From: Ignavibacteriales bacterium
GTDB taxonomy: Bacteria > Bacteroidota > Ignavibacteria > Ignavibacteriales > Ignavibacteriaceae
NCBI GenBank assembly: GCA_012517155.1
Contig: JAAYVN010000118.1
Coordinates: 1 to 64,000, forward strand
DNA: 64,000 nucleotides
Direction: 5' to 3'
Shown here: positions 25,242 through 34,798 of the stretch, piece by piece
Layout: each line of letters opens with the position of its first letter
Numbering within the stretch: position 1 is the stretch's first letter
The notes under the pieces: generated by a model
Database searches by the model: none
Told to the model about the DNA's origin: nothing
What the model saw: the letters and a program-made list of their open reading frames with translations, nothing else
Position numbers and translations under genes: made by a program

Positions 25242-26311
25242 AATTCATTAGACTATTAATTCTCCTTTCAATTGTTTATTTTTCAGGATGCTCGGAGAAA
25301 TTCGATATTAATGAATTCTCTGATAAATCAGGTTCAGGGAATATCAAAGGAGACACAGTATATATTCCCCTTAGTCCAAACTGGACGGGTTTTAGTAATC
25401 CTCAAGATATTTATATCGGTAATGAACCTTTTATTTATGTATGTGATACTGACAACAACAGAATTGTGATGATGAATCTTGCCGGGCAAGTTTTAGGTAC
25501 TCGCTATCTCGAGAAACCACTTGCTTTAGCACAGGATTATGCATTGAATTTAATTGTTGCTGCTCACGATACTTCCACGTTTGTTGATGGCAAACCAATA
25601 GCAGCATTATTTAAGATTGATATGGTGGCAGGCGGACACAATATCCAAACCGCTCCATTAATAAGGATTTTCTATAAAACATCATATGATCTTAGTTTTA
25701 AAGGAAAATATACTGGAATTAGTGTGTTTTTTGATAATTCCTACTATGTAAGTCGTACCGGTCCAAATAATACTTCACTTACAGATAAGGATAATTCTGT
25801 TTTAATATTTAATGTAAAAAAATATCCTGATGGAACAAAAAAAGATACTTTGATAGGACAGATACCAAATTTGGAAGCTGAGGGGACGGGACTTTTAACA
25901 GCAAATCAAATTAGTTCGATGACTTCTTTTAAGCGAAAAAATATTGATTTTATTATGACTCTTTCAGGCAATACAAGTTTTAAAACACAATGGCTATATT
26001 ATAATTACAGTGGCGAAACTCCCGGGTACGAAAACAGATTATTCCCATCTGAAAAAGGAATGATGAAAATTAACAAATTCTCTCAACCGGAAGCGGTTAC
26101 AGTTGATAATTCCGGTAATATTTTTATTGCTGATGCAGGCAAAGATTCGATATTTAAGTTTAATCCTTTTGGCGATGAAATGCAATCCTTTGGGGGTGCT
26201 TCTGTATTTAATAAACCCTCAGGAGTTGCTTTTTTTGATAAAGTCCTGTACGTAGCTGATGCAGGCAATAACAGGATTCTAAGATTTGTATTATCAACGG
26301 ACATTCAATGA
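25238..26311 (+). CDS. NHL-repeat lipoprotein
   Basis: 357 residues with a lipobox F-S-G-C (C18). The body is a beta-propeller with NHL-type repeats; the clearest are P-Q-D-I-Y-I-G...Y-V-C-D-T-D-N-N-R-I-V, P-E-A-V-T-V-D...I-F-I-A-D-A-G-K-D-S-I and P-S-G-V-A-F-F...Y-V-A-D-A-G-N-N-R-I-L. NHL propellers bind proteins, RNA or ligands. It overlaps the PorV-like gene and the next gene by 4 nt each, so all five genes of the operon are translationally coupled. The binding partner is unknown. Confidence 0.85.
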   Translation: MKFIRLLILLSIVYFSGCSEKFDINEFSDKSGSGNIKGDTVYIPLSPNWTGFSNPQDIYIGNEPFIYVCDTDNNRIVMMNLAGQVLGTRYLEKPLALAQDYALNLIVAAHDTSTFVDGKPIAALFKIDMVAGGHNIQTAPLIRIFYKTSYDLSFKGKYTGISVFFDNSYYVSRTGPNNTSLTDKDNSVLIFNVKKYPDGTKKDTLIGQIPNLEAEGTGLLTANQISSMTSFKRKNIDFIMTLSGNTSFKTQWLYYNYSGETPGYENRLFPSEKGMMKINKFSQPEAVTVDNSGNIFIADAGKDSIFKFNPFGDEMQSFGGASVFNKPSGVAFFDKVLYVADAGNNRILRFVLSTDIQ

Positions 26312-28623
26312 CAAAATTATTTTTAGTATTTACTTTATTTATCACGGTTTATCTGAATGGACAGACTGTTCTTCCAATAATCGATTTAAGGCAAAACGAT
26401 GCGAATGGCGTCCCAGTCGGTAATGGACAGTTATTCACCGTGTCGGGCGTAGTGACGGCCGGAAATAATTTTGGAGCAAGTGGTCCAGGAGCTATTCAGG
26501 ATCATACTGCAGGCATTTCAGTTTATGGAAGTGCATTTGTTAATCAAGTTCAAATAGGAGACTCTGTAACAATAACTGCACAACTTGTTCATTTTAATGG
26601 ACTTACGCAGCTTGATTTTACTAAACCCGGAGCATCTCTGGTTAAACATAAAAGCGGTGTTGAAATTGATCCGGTTATTGTAACTATTGCTCAGATAATT
26701 GCTCAAACCTGGAACGGTATTGAGGAAATTGAAAGTGAACTGATCAGAATAAACAACGTTTCAATAAATGGTACAGGGAATTTTACAGGTGGCACTTCAG
26801 GATTTAATTATACTATTTCAGATCCTACCGGAACCCTGGCTATGAGAATTGATGAGAGTGTGAATCTGGTAGGTACTCCTATTCCATCCGGGGCAGTGGA
26901 TTTGATCGGAATTTTATCTCAGTATAAATATGCCGCGCCCTATAATTCTGGATATCAAGTTATGCCAAGATTTATTAATGATATTATTGATGACGGTTCT
27001 CCTGTAGTGTTAAATCCTCTCGTTGTTTCAAATATTGATTCTGTCTCATTTACGGTTTTCTTCTCGACTATCAGAAATGGAAACAGTCAGGTTAAATATG
27101 GCTTGACTCCATCACTGGAACTTGATTCGGTAATAATTGATGATGACACGACTTTCCATCGTGTGCCAGTAACCGGACTTCAACCTTTCACTACTTACTT
27201 CGTAAAAGCGTTTTCAAGAAATTCAGTAGGGGAGAGTTCAAGCTCAGTTCAGTCAGTTTTAACGGCCGCCTCAAATCCCACAAGCGGAGCAATTAACGTT
27301 TACTTTAACTTTGCGGTAGATACAACAGTGGCAATAACAGGCAATAATGCCAGTGGTTTTGTTCATTTCCCGACCAAGTTAATTGAACGGATTAATGCTG
27401 CAACTTACTCAATTGATCTGGCTCTATATAGTTTTTTTGGATTGAGTGATGTTGCCAACGCATTAATAACAGCGAAAAACAGAGGTGTTAAAATTAGATT
27501 TGTTTATGATAGCAGAACAAACCAGAATAATGCGGCGATGCTGATTAATGCGGGAATTCCATATATTAAGAGACCTACTTCTCCAAGTGGAATAATGCAC
27601 AACAAATTTTTCATTTTTGATGCACGCGACACCAACCCAAATAACGACTGGGTGTGGACAGGGTCATGGAATGTTACTTCTTCAGAGGTAAACTGGAAAA
27701 ATAATGTTATTGAGATAAATGATCCGGCGGTTGCTTTGGCTTATACAAATGAATTTCAAGAGATGTGGGGAAGTAATAGTGATACCCCAAATCCTTCAAA
27801 TGCCAAATTTGGTCCTCAGAAAACCGATAATACACAGCATGAATTTACTGTTGGTGGAAGAAATGTCAAGATCTTTTTCTCTCCATCTGATAACACTACT
27901 TCGAAAATAATTGATGTTATAAACACAGCAAATAATAATATCTATTTTGCCACATATTCCTTTACAAGAAGCGACATTCGTACGGCAATGTATAACCGAT
28001 ACCAACTCGGCGCATCTGATATCAGAGGCATTATCGACCAGGCAAATGGTACAGGATCTCAATATTCTCAGCTTCAAGGCTTTGCTCAGATGTTTACTAC
28101 TGTTTCCACAGGTACAGTACACCACAAATATGGAATGGTGGATGTTACTAACCCTCTAAGTCAACCGACGGTAATAACGGGTTCACACAACTGGTCTGGG
28201 AATGCTGAGACGGATAATGATGAAAATACGGTTATTATTTCTGATATCTATATTGCAAATAAGTATATGCAGGAATTCAAATCAAGATATAACGAAGATG
28301 GAGGCACAAGTTCTTTTATAATTCCTGTACTTGGTGTTGAAGACGAATTATTTGATATATCAAATTACTCACTAAATCAGAACTATCCAAATCCCTTTAA
28401 TCCATCAACAGTTATTAGTTATGATCTGAAGTCATCAGGCTATGTCACTCTTAAGGTTTATGACATTCTTGGAAATGAGATAAGTACTCTTATAAATAAA
28501 GAACAAGCACCGGGAAGGTATTCAGTTCCTTTTATAGCTTCAGGATTATCCAGTGGAGTTTATTTCTACACTTTGAATACAACGAATTATTCTGAAACAA
28601 AGAAAATGATTCTAACTAAGTAA
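26308..28623 (+). CDS. Secreted HKD-family (phospholipase D/Nuc-like) protein with OB-like module and T9SS domain
   Basis: 771 residues. The signal peptide ends near L-N-G-Q. Residues about 25-230 resemble an OB-fold module (V-S-G-V-V-T-A...A-I-Q-D-H-T-A-G-I-S-V and G-D-S-V-T-I-T-A). A Fn3-like domain follows (about 235-325). Two phospholipase D half-sites are visible: H-N-K-F-F-I-F-D with G-S-W-N-V-T, and H-H-K-Y-G-M-V-D with G-S-H-N-W-S-G. Such tandem HKD proteins include nucleases (Nuc-like) and phospholipases. The C-terminus is a sorting domain (N-Y-P-N-P-F-N-P-S-T...K-K-M-I-L-T-K). Nuclease activity is favoured by the OB module, but this is inference. Confidence 0.88.
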   Translation: MTKLFLVFTLFITVYLNGQTVLPIIDLRQNDANGVPVGNGQLFTVSGVVTAGNNFGASGPGAIQDHTAGISVYGSAFVNQVQIGDSVTITAQLVHFNGLTQLDFTKPGASLVKHKSGVEIDPVIVTIAQIIAQTWNGIEEIESELIRINNVSINGTGNFTGGTSGFNYTISDPTGTLAMRIDESVNLVGTPIPSGAVDLIGILSQYKYAAPYNSGYQVMPRFINDIIDDGSPVVLNPLVVSNIDSVSFTVFFSTIRNGNSQVKYGLTPSLELDSVIIDDDTTFHRVPVTGLQPFTTYFVKAFSRNSVGESSSSVQSVLTAASNPTSGAINVYFNFAVDTTVAITGNNASGFVHFPTKLIERINAATYSIDLALYSFFGLSDVANALITAKNRGVKIRFVYDSRTNQNNAAMLINAGIPYIKRPTSPSGIMHNKFFIFDARDTNPNNDWVWTGSWNVTSSEVNWKNNVIEINDPAVALAYTNEFQEMWGSNSDTPNPSNAKFGPQKTDNTQHEFTVGGRNVKIFFSPSDNTTSKIIDVINTANNNIYFATYSFTRSDIRTAMYNRYQLGASDIRGIIDQANGTGSQYSQLQGFAQMFTTVSTGTVHHKYGMVDVTNPLSQPTVITGSHNWSGNAETDNDENTVIISDIYIANKYMQEFKSRYNEDGGTSSFIIPVLGVEDELFDISNYSLNQNYPNPFNPSTVISYDLKSSGYVTLKVYDILGNEISTLINKEQAPGRYSVPFIASGLSSGVYFYTLNTTNYSETKKMILTK

Positions 28624-28629
28624 TTTATA

Positions 28630-28651
28630 CCCCTCTGGAATAACAGAGGGG
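28630..28651 (+). terminator. Stem-loop closing the TonB/HKD operon
   Basis: CCCCTCTG (28630-28637) pairs perfectly with CAGAGGGG (28644-28651) across loop GAATAA, 6 nt after the stop codon. The following sequence AACCATTTC is weak in T, so termination efficiency is uncertain. Confidence 0.65.
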
Positions 28652-29183
28652 AACCATTTCTATCTCAACATGTCAATTAAAGAGTCCAGGGAATAAGCTG
28701 CTGCAATTACTGCATTACCACAAATAGTGATTTCAAAGAAATTTGAAAAGAAATGTGTAGCAGGGATATAATCTAAAGGGCGACGTTACTTACTGCCCTT
28801 ATTTCATTATTTATTTTCTCCCTTATACCTCCTTCGGTTCTCCTTTGACTGACTACCTGAATATTCTGACTTCACGAAAATCCAAGATTCATGTTAAAAT
28901 CAGAAAGGCATCCATTCTCCTAATGAAAAATCCGGAAATCCATCACCGACCTTAAAATCATGTGCAGATAAGACCTGCATGTATAGAATATTGAATGGGT
29001 TAATAAATCTTAAAAGCTCAGTATGTATATATCGTAAATATTATATCTTATTATTAAATAATATAAAATATACAAATAAATAGATGGTCTGGATTTCAGC
29101 TGAAAACACTCCCGGAAGGTAACCGAAAGGGAAGCTGAAGGGAAGACTTTCCCAAAAATCACATTTTTATCAGTTCTTTTAAT
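28652..29183. other. Long non-coding gap between convergent genes
   Basis: About 530 bp between two facing terminators, with no supported gene. It contains an AAGGGC/GCCCTT stem (28777-28782 with 28795-28800). ACCTCCTTCG (28827-28836) starts a degenerate match (about 15 of 25) to the intergenic repeat at 15194 and 50951. Downstream there is an AT-rich stretch and a purine-rich run near 29110-29145. Such a long gap between converging genes is out of step with the otherwise tight packing; a small RNA or element remnant is possible. Confidence 0.4.
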
Positions 29184-29213
29184 AAAAAAAGAGCAGGAGA
29201 AATCCTGCTCTTT
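29184..29213 (-). terminator. Rho-independent terminator of the minus-strand secreted-protein pair
   Basis: Read on the minus strand, AAAGAGCAGGA pairs perfectly with TCCTGCTCTTT (11 pairs; 29203-29213 and 29188-29198) around a 4-nt loop, followed by a T-run (29190-29184). It lies 23 nt past the stop of the gene ending at 29237. Confidence 0.9.
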
Positions 29214-29236
29214 AGTATATTATTTAAGTACTTTGC

Positions 29237-31741
29237 CTACTTAATTAACTGCATCTTCTTTACAGAGGTAAAGTCAGATGTTGAGAGTCTGTAGAAATAA
29301 GTACCTGTTGAAAGGTTAGTTGCATTGAAGTTAACAATGTGATTACCTGCAGACATCATTTCATTGTTTACAAGTGTTGCAACTTCATTTCCCAATACGT
29401 CATATACTCTTAGATCAACAGTAGTTTCAACCGGCAGTCCGAATCGGATTGAAGTTGTAGGATTGAACGGATTAGGATAGTTCTGATCAAGAGAATATGT
29501 GAACGGAGCAGTAACATCAACCTCAATTGGTTTTGAGTAGGTAAAAGCGCCGTTATAATCAATCTGTTTCAGTCTGTAAGTATAGAGCTCATTGCTAACC
29601 TGCTGGTCAGTGTAAGAGTAGTTCTGAGCTTGAGCAGTAGAACCCATACCGTTAATATAGGCAATAGTAAGATAATTCGAATTAGCAGTTTTACGCTGAA
29701 TTTCAAATCCTCTATTATTGGTTTCTGTTGCGGTTGACCAGTTCAATACAACGTTTCCGCTAACTACTTTCCCTTCGAATGAAGTGAGCTCTACTGGGAC
29801 ATTAGGTGTAATGTCAACATAGAACATTGGGGTTATCTGCCAACCATCATTATAAACTGTGGCTGATGATGTGAACTGTGTAGCAACACCCTTTACTCTG
29901 ATTGGCCATACCGGTTCAGGTTGACCATCAATATCGGTATCTCTGTCAATTCTTAGAATAAGTTTATTAACTCCATCCCAAACTCCAAAATTAGCATCAC
30001 TGTTGAGGGCAGGCCATGCAACTGTTACACTAGGATCAGCAAAGAGCATGTTGATTTCAAGAAGTCTTGACTGATAATTATAGCCATTAGCAACATAATT
30101 TGGAATAGTAGTAGCAATAGGAGTAAGAGCATTGCCTGATGTAGTCTTCAATACATCGCCCATAGTAGTCAACTCAAGTTGTACGGTTCCTCTGTACTGA
30201 GTAATCTTTCCAGTAGCAATCAACTCATCTCCGACATTATAAACCGGACCGCCGCCTGTCTCGCTTCCTTTAGTTATAACAATACCGCCTGTTTCATCCT
30301 GCATAGTGTACTGAAATCTGTTTGCTGAAGCAGTAAGGTTAACACCGTTTACGATACCTTTAACTGTAGCTGTCTGATTTAATCTATCAGGTTGAAAATC
30401 GCTGTTTGCATCTACTCTGACTGCAGCAATTGTCTCAACAAGATACCTGCCAAGAGTAACAATTGGTATTGGAATAGGATAACCACTTGAGTACATAATT
30501 TCCTGACCCGGCATTCCGTCAATATTAGCTAAACCTATAATATCGAACCTTCCGTCAGCAGGAACAATTTGCTTATCCAGTAATTGAGTTTCATATGATG
30601 CAGGCATTAAAATGTCACCACCGACATATTTCAGTCTGACGATAGCACCATTTGGACTTGCGCCTCTGGTTCCGAATACGAAATCAAGTTTACCATCAGC
30701 ATCGATATCTCCAACATCACCACCGAACATACGACCATTCATCCCAACCAGTCCAGCAAAATCAGCGATTTCATTGAATATCAGAGTATCACCGGATTCT
30801 CTAAGCAGCCACACTTTCTGACTAGCACTAGCACCTCCACCTGCAACAACAATTTCTTTCGTTCCATTGTTGTCAATATCAGCTACACAAGCTGTTTTCC
30901 AAGTTCCTTGAGGTAATAAAGCCTGTGCCGGGCTAATAACGTATTCTGTGCCACTCCATTTAACTTTTACTACTGTACCATTTGTTGAGAAAAGATAGAT
31001 GTTCTTATCAACAATAGCAATATCGTAGAAAGTTCCGGTAAACGAAGCTGATCCCTGACCGTTTTTTTCCATAGTCCATACTTCTGATCCGTCACCATCA
31101 TTCGGAATATTGGAGACAGAAATAATACCAAATCTAAAATTCGACTGACGATCAACGAAAACAAGTTCCTTAGCGGCATCATTGTCAACATTAGCCATTA
31201 GCCATCTGAAAGGCCTGATTTCAAGACTTGCTGTTTCAGTCATAGTATATTTTGCGTTAGGTCTGTAGTTGTTTGTACCGGGAATTAAAATTCCCATTAC
31301 ATCACTTCCATCGCCTTTGGACTCGAATACAATAACTCTTTCCGGATTTGGGCTAACGCCAGATAAGAAATTATTGACCGGACCCCAGATTACCTCTTTT
31401 CTGCCGTCATTATCCCAATCATCAACAATCAACGATGGCCAGGTGTTTTGTCCGGGAATATCAAGTACAGCGCCCCAGACTGAATCCCAGCTTGCTCCAT
31501 TCCATTCATATTTGTATATTCTTGGAATTAATTCATCAGGGGTATCGCCTGAGTTTTCGTTTACAACGAACATATCAATTTTACCATCGCCATCAACATC
31601 AACGTTGGTAACCATATTTCCCCATCCACCCGGTTCAACAGCGGGAGGATTAAGGATGTGCTTTCTGACAAACAATTCAGTCTGTGCAGAAAGTATTGTG
31701 GATAGAAGAATTATAGAGAGAACAAGAGAAAGTTTTTGCAT
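29237..31741 (-). CDS. Secreted T9SS protein with FG-GAP/VCBS repeats and OB-like module
   Basis: 834 residues. The signal peptide ends near L-S-A-Q. Residues about 40-420 hold FG-GAP/VCBS-type Ca-binding repeats (D-V-D-G-D-G-K-I-D, D-D-W-D-N-D-G-R-K-E, D-I-D-N-N-G-T-K-E, D-I-D-A-D-G-K-L-D), indicating an integrin-like propeller. Residues about 440-645 are an OB-fold-like module (A-T-V-K-G-I-V...Y-T-M-Q-D-E-T-G-G-I-V-I). A Fn3-like segment (Y-R-L-K-Q-I-D-Y-N-G) precedes a classic sorting domain (N-Y-P-N-P-F-N-P-T-T-S-I...K-K-M-Q-L-I-K). GGAGGT lies before the ATG. It is co-transcribed with the gene at 31755, 13 nt upstream. Confidence 0.87.
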   Translation of the reverse strand: MQKLSLVLSIILLSTILSAQTELFVRKHILNPPAVEPGGWGNMVTNVDVDGDGKIDMFVVNENSGDTPDELIPRIYKYEWNGASWDSVWGAVLDIPGQNTWPSLIVDDWDNDGRKEVIWGPVNNFLSGVSPNPERVIVFESKGDGSDVMGILIPGTNNYRPNAKYTMTETASLEIRPFRWLMANVDNDAAKELVFVDRQSNFRFGIISVSNIPNDGDGSEVWTMEKNGQGSASFTGTFYDIAIVDKNIYLFSTNGTVVKVKWSGTEYVISPAQALLPQGTWKTACVADIDNNGTKEIVVAGGGASASQKVWLLRESGDTLIFNEIADFAGLVGMNGRMFGGDVGDIDADGKLDFVFGTRGASPNGAIVRLKYVGGDILMPASYETQLLDKQIVPADGRFDIIGLANIDGMPGQEIMYSSGYPIPIPIVTLGRYLVETIAAVRVDANSDFQPDRLNQTATVKGIVNGVNLTASANRFQYTMQDETGGIVITKGSETGGGPVYNVGDELIATGKITQYRGTVQLELTTMGDVLKTTSGNALTPIATTIPNYVANGYNYQSRLLEINMLFADPSVTVAWPALNSDANFGVWDGVNKLILRIDRDTDIDGQPEPVWPIRVKGVATQFTSSATVYNDGWQITPMFYVDITPNVPVELTSFEGKVVSGNVVLNWSTATETNNRGFEIQRKTANSNYLTIAYINGMGSTAQAQNYSYTDQQVSNELYTYRLKQIDYNGAFTYSKPIEVDVTAPFTYSLDQNYPNPFNPTTSIRFGLPVETTVDLRVYDVLGNEVATLVNNEMMSAGNHIVNFNATNLSTGTYFYRLSTSDFTSVKKMQLIK

Positions 31742-31754
31742 TTTAACCTCCGAT

Positions 31755-33227
31755 TTATTTAAGTAATGACATTTTTTTAGTCAATTGTTTATTTCCAGCT
31801 TGAAGTGTATAAATGTACAAACCTGAAGCCATTTTTGATGCATCAAATGAGAATTTGTATGTTCCTTTTTCAAGAATAGCACCATTAATTAATTCAGCTA
31901 CAAGTTGTCCGTTTACATCGTAAATGTTCAGATTAACAACATTGTTTTCTGCTAAAGAAAATTCGATTGTAGTTGTTGGGTTGAAGGGATTTGGATAATT
32001 TTGAGCCAATGTAAATTCAGTTGGAGTCAATCCCTCCGTTTTTTCTAATCCGAGAATAGTTACAGGTATTGTTGGGATTACCCCGTCAAAGTACCATTTG
32101 TCAACTGTCCATCCATAATAGGATACTGTATACACATTAAAGTTTTCATCATAATCAGAATTGTACAATGCGTTATAAGCTGAGACGCTATCATTAGGAG
32201 TTGTATAACTACCCGTTTGTGCGAAGCTCCAACCTGCAGCATCTAGTGTGTTCATAATATCGCCTGTATTAGGATTAACCATATAAACACGCGAATATTC
32301 ATAAGCTACTCCTAAACGGAATAACTGAGCACAAGAGACCATCAAAATGTTCTTGTCCTGCATATATTTTAGGCCAATCGGACCGGGGAATATTGTATCA
32401 ACACCATTAGAAGCCATTGGCTGATCAGTTAATGTAAAATTAAATCCGTTATACAATGTATATCCGGTTGTGGGACTGCCGGTAAAGCAATAAACTTTAT
32501 CAGCATCATAATTCGAGGCATAAACTATTGTTCCTTCAGCGTTGGTTGTAACTCCGGTAATTCTACCTGGATCAGGAATATTAATTGTTGCCAGAGGAGT
32601 GGAGAGGTGCGGTTGATCCAACCAGGCTGTTTCTTCAGCAATGCTCTTGAAAACAAGAATTTTTCCGGGATTACTGCCAATTCCGCACTGACCAACATAT
32701 ACCCTTCCATTATTGTCCACGTCAATTCCCCAGAGAGAATCCGCTTGCGTAACCAGGCGATAATCAGTGGAAATTACCGAATCAGCAGACATTCTGAAGA
32801 CAAGAATATTTCTCTCAACGTCATTGTTTGCTACGTAAACCAGCGAATCCTTTGTTACTGCAATATCATAAGCTTCTACCATTTCAATGTTCTCAAATCC
32901 GCTAGCCCAAGGTTGACGTATATCTGCAGCTACCGGGGGATTTGTTCCGTAACCGTATACACCCATCCTGCCCGTAAGAGTTGATGCATTAGTATAACCA
33001 ACCAAATAGCATGTTAAAGTTGTAGCGGTTTTTCTTGAAACGAGAGCGACAAATGTATTGGGTTTGATAACTCCTACAGATGCGGTTGGATAACCGGTGC
33101 CATTTGGACGGTCATCCTGGGTGGCGTAAATACAATGCCAGCTGCCTGTGAAATTTTGTGCATATGTATTCGAAGAAAGAATCAGAAGAGATGAAAATAG
33201 AAGCAGAAAACCTAAAAACAAACGCAT
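31755..33227 (-). CDS. Secreted T9SS protein, probable beta-propeller
   Basis: 490 residues with a signal peptide ending near T-Y-A-Q. The central part repeats short blades such as Y-D-I-A-V-T-K-D-S-L-V-Y-V-A-N-N, W-G-I-D-V-D-N-N-G-R-V-Y-V and T-G-V-T-T-N-A-E-G-T-I-V-Y-A-S-N, which suggests an NHL/SMP-30-like propeller. The C-terminus is a sorting domain (N-Y-P-N-P-F-N-P-T-T-T-I-E-F...K-K-M-S-L-L-K). AGGAGTAAG precedes the ATG. It shares a 156-bp divergent upstream region with the PASTA gene. Function is unknown; a binding or scaffold role is a guess. Confidence 0.83.
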   Translation of the reverse strand: MRLFLGFLLLFSSLLILSSNTYAQNFTGSWHCIYATQDDRPNGTGYPTASVGVIKPNTFVALVSRKTATTLTCYLVGYTNASTLTGRMGVYGYGTNPPVAADIRQPWASGFENIEMVEAYDIAVTKDSLVYVANNDVERNILVFRMSADSVISTDYRLVTQADSLWGIDVDNNGRVYVGQCGIGSNPGKILVFKSIAEETAWLDQPHLSTPLATINIPDPGRITGVTTNAEGTIVYASNYDADKVYCFTGSPTTGYTLYNGFNFTLTDQPMASNGVDTIFPGPIGLKYMQDKNILMVSCAQLFRLGVAYEYSRVYMVNPNTGDIMNTLDAAGWSFAQTGSYTTPNDSVSAYNALYNSDYDENFNVYTVSYYGWTVDKWYFDGVIPTIPVTILGLEKTEGLTPTEFTLAQNYPNPFNPTTTIEFSLAENNVVNLNIYDVNGQLVAELINGAILEKGTYKFSFDASKMASGLYIYTLQAGNKQLTKKMSLLK

Positions 33228-33371
33228 AACTTACTCCTTAAATATTGTTAACGAAATAAATAAAATCTCAGTAAGAACATTAATAATTTTCTTTATAAAT
33301 ATCAAGTAATTTCGACAAAAAAATGATTTTTTTTTCAATACCTCAAGATTTAAATTCTCCCATAATTTTTA

Positions 33372-33379
33372 TATATTTG
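33372..33379 (+). promoter_or_regulatory. TAnnTTTG -7 box abutting the PASTA gene start
   Basis: TATATTTG ends only 4 nt before the ATG at 33384. With the usual start point a few bases past this box, the transcript would begin at or next to the ATG, so the mRNA may be leaderless. No ribosome site is present, which agrees. A clear -33 TTG is not seen. Confidence 0.5.
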
Positions 33380-33383
33380 GATA

Positions 33384-34145
33384 ATGAAATTTAGTAAAAA
33401 AAATATTATCCGAAAAACCATATTTACGGCAATATTTGTCTTCCTTTTTGTAATTCTTCTAAATTATGTATTGATGCCATGGTATGTTTATTCAGCGGAA
33501 GTGACTGTTCCCAAAGTAACAGGTAAAAATCTTGAGGATGCCATAAGTATTCTTGAGGACGCTGACCTTAATCCGATAGTCGGTGATACTTCTTTTGATG
33601 CCAAAACACCAAAAGGATATATTTTGATCCAAAGTCCCAAAAGTGGAGAAGTAGTCAAAGAGGGGAGGAGAATTTACTTGTTTGTAAGTGGTGGAAAGCC
33701 TGTTGTGGCTGTTCCCAAACTTGTGGGAAAAACCGTTACAAATAGCAGATTTTCTCTGGAAAGATTAGGACTAAAGCTCGGAAATATATTTGAAACTCCA
33801 TCTAATAGTCCGAAAAATACAGTTTTGGAGCAACAATTTTCAGAAGGAACAAAAATTGACAGAGGGTCATCTGTAAATGTAACTGTAAGTTCCGGAAGTG
33901 AAACCGGTACCATACCGGTACCTGATTTAATCGGTAAATCACTTACAGACGTGGAGGCAATTGTTACTGAGCTCAATCTAAAAATTGGAAAAATCAATTA
34001 TCAACCCTCTTTTGCCATTCTACCGAACACAATTATCGATCAATATCCTAGCAAAGGGGTTCTCCTTAATCCTTCAGATTTCATTGACCTTTTTGTGACT
34101 AAAAACGTTGAAATTAAAGACGAAATAAGCGAGGAACCAAAATGA
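33384..34145 (+). CDS. Membrane-anchored PASTA-domain protein
   Basis: 253 residues: one N-terminal membrane helix (about 12-32) then three PASTA domains (about 38-105, 107-176, 178-248), marked by V-P-K-V-T-G-K, V-P-K-L-V-G-K and V-P-D-L-I-G-K. PASTA domains bind peptidoglycan or beta-lactam-like structures. In PrkC/PknB kinases they are the sensor, but no kinase domain is present here. It is followed by rpe with a 4-nt overlap, an arrangement reminiscent of PASTA-kinase/rpe clusters in other bacteria. The ATG at 33384 is required to keep the membrane helix. A role in cell-wall sensing or synthesis is inferred. Confidence 0.9.
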   Translation: MKFSKKNIIRKTIFTAIFVFLFVILLNYVLMPWYVYSAEVTVPKVTGKNLEDAISILEDADLNPIVGDTSFDAKTPKGYILIQSPKSGEVVKEGRRIYLFVSGGKPVVAVPKLVGKTVTNSRFSLERLGLKLGNIFETPSNSPKNTVLEQQFSEGTKIDRGSSVNVTVSSGSETGTIPVPDLIGKSLTDVEAIVTELNLKIGKINYQPSFAILPNTIIDQYPSKGVLLNPSDFIDLFVTKNVEIKDEISEEPK

Positions 34146-34798
34146 AATTGATTGCTCCATCAATTCTGTCGGCTAATTTTCTGAATCTGGAAAATGAATT
34201 AAAACAAATAGAAAAAGGGGGGGGCGATTTGATTCATTGTGACATAATGGATGGTCATTTTGTGCCAAATTTAACATTTGGTCCGGTAGTTCTTAAAAAA
34301 ATTGGTGAAATCTCTAATCTTCCGCTAGATATTCATCTCATGGTAAGAGAACCGGAAAAATTCATTCCTATGTTCTTTCCACTTAAGCCAAAATATCTGA
34401 CAATTCATCTTGAGGCAGTGACCCATCTGCACAGATTAATTGTTTCTATAAAAGAACAGGGAATCCAAGCCGGTGTATCAATAAATCCGGCGACTCCGGT
34501 TGGGCATCTCTCGGAGATTTTAGAATTTGTAGATCTAGTGCTTGTAATGACGGTAAATCCCGGATTTGGTGGACAAACGTTCATTGACTCTTCTCTGAGA
34601 AAAATTAAAGAACTAAATAGATTAAAAAATGATAAAAAATACGCCTTCGTTATCGAAGTAGATGGCGGGGTTACTAAAAACAATATCAGCATGATCAGTG
34701 AAGCCGGATGCGACATTTTTGTTGCCGGGGCAGCAATATTTGGTACTGATATAATTCAGGAAACAAAACTTCTCAAAACTCTGGTGAATAAACAGTGA
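34142..34798 (+). CDS. rpe: Ribulose-phosphate 3-epimerase
   Basis: 218 residues of a TIM barrel interconverting ribulose 5-phosphate and xylulose 5-phosphate in the pentose phosphate pathway. Metal and catalytic residues are visible: A-P-S-I-L-S-A at the N-terminus, H32-x-D34-x-M-D37-G-H-F-V-P-N, D-I-H-L-M-V, M-T-V-N-P-G-F-G-G-Q and E-V-D-G-G-V. Length and motifs are normal. ATG overlaps the PASTA stop by 4 nt and its own stop overlaps the nagA GTG start. Confidence 0.96.
   Translation: MKLIAPSILSANFLNLENELKQIEKGGGDLIHCDIMDGHFVPNLTFGPVVLKKIGEISNLPLDIHLMVREPEKFIPMFFPLKPKYLTIHLEAVTHLHRLIVSIKEQGIQAGVSINPATPVGHLSEILEFVDLVLVMTVNPGFGGQTFIDSSLRKIKELNRLKNDKKYAFVIEVDGGVTKNNISMISEAGCDIFVAGAAIFGTDIIQETKLLKTLVNKQ

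Noticed and set aside
31269-31766. 165-codon plus-strand open frame opposite the FG-GAP protein
   Set aside because: It lies wholly antisense to a well-supported secreted protein and has Ser/Pro-rich, low-information content typical of shadow frames.
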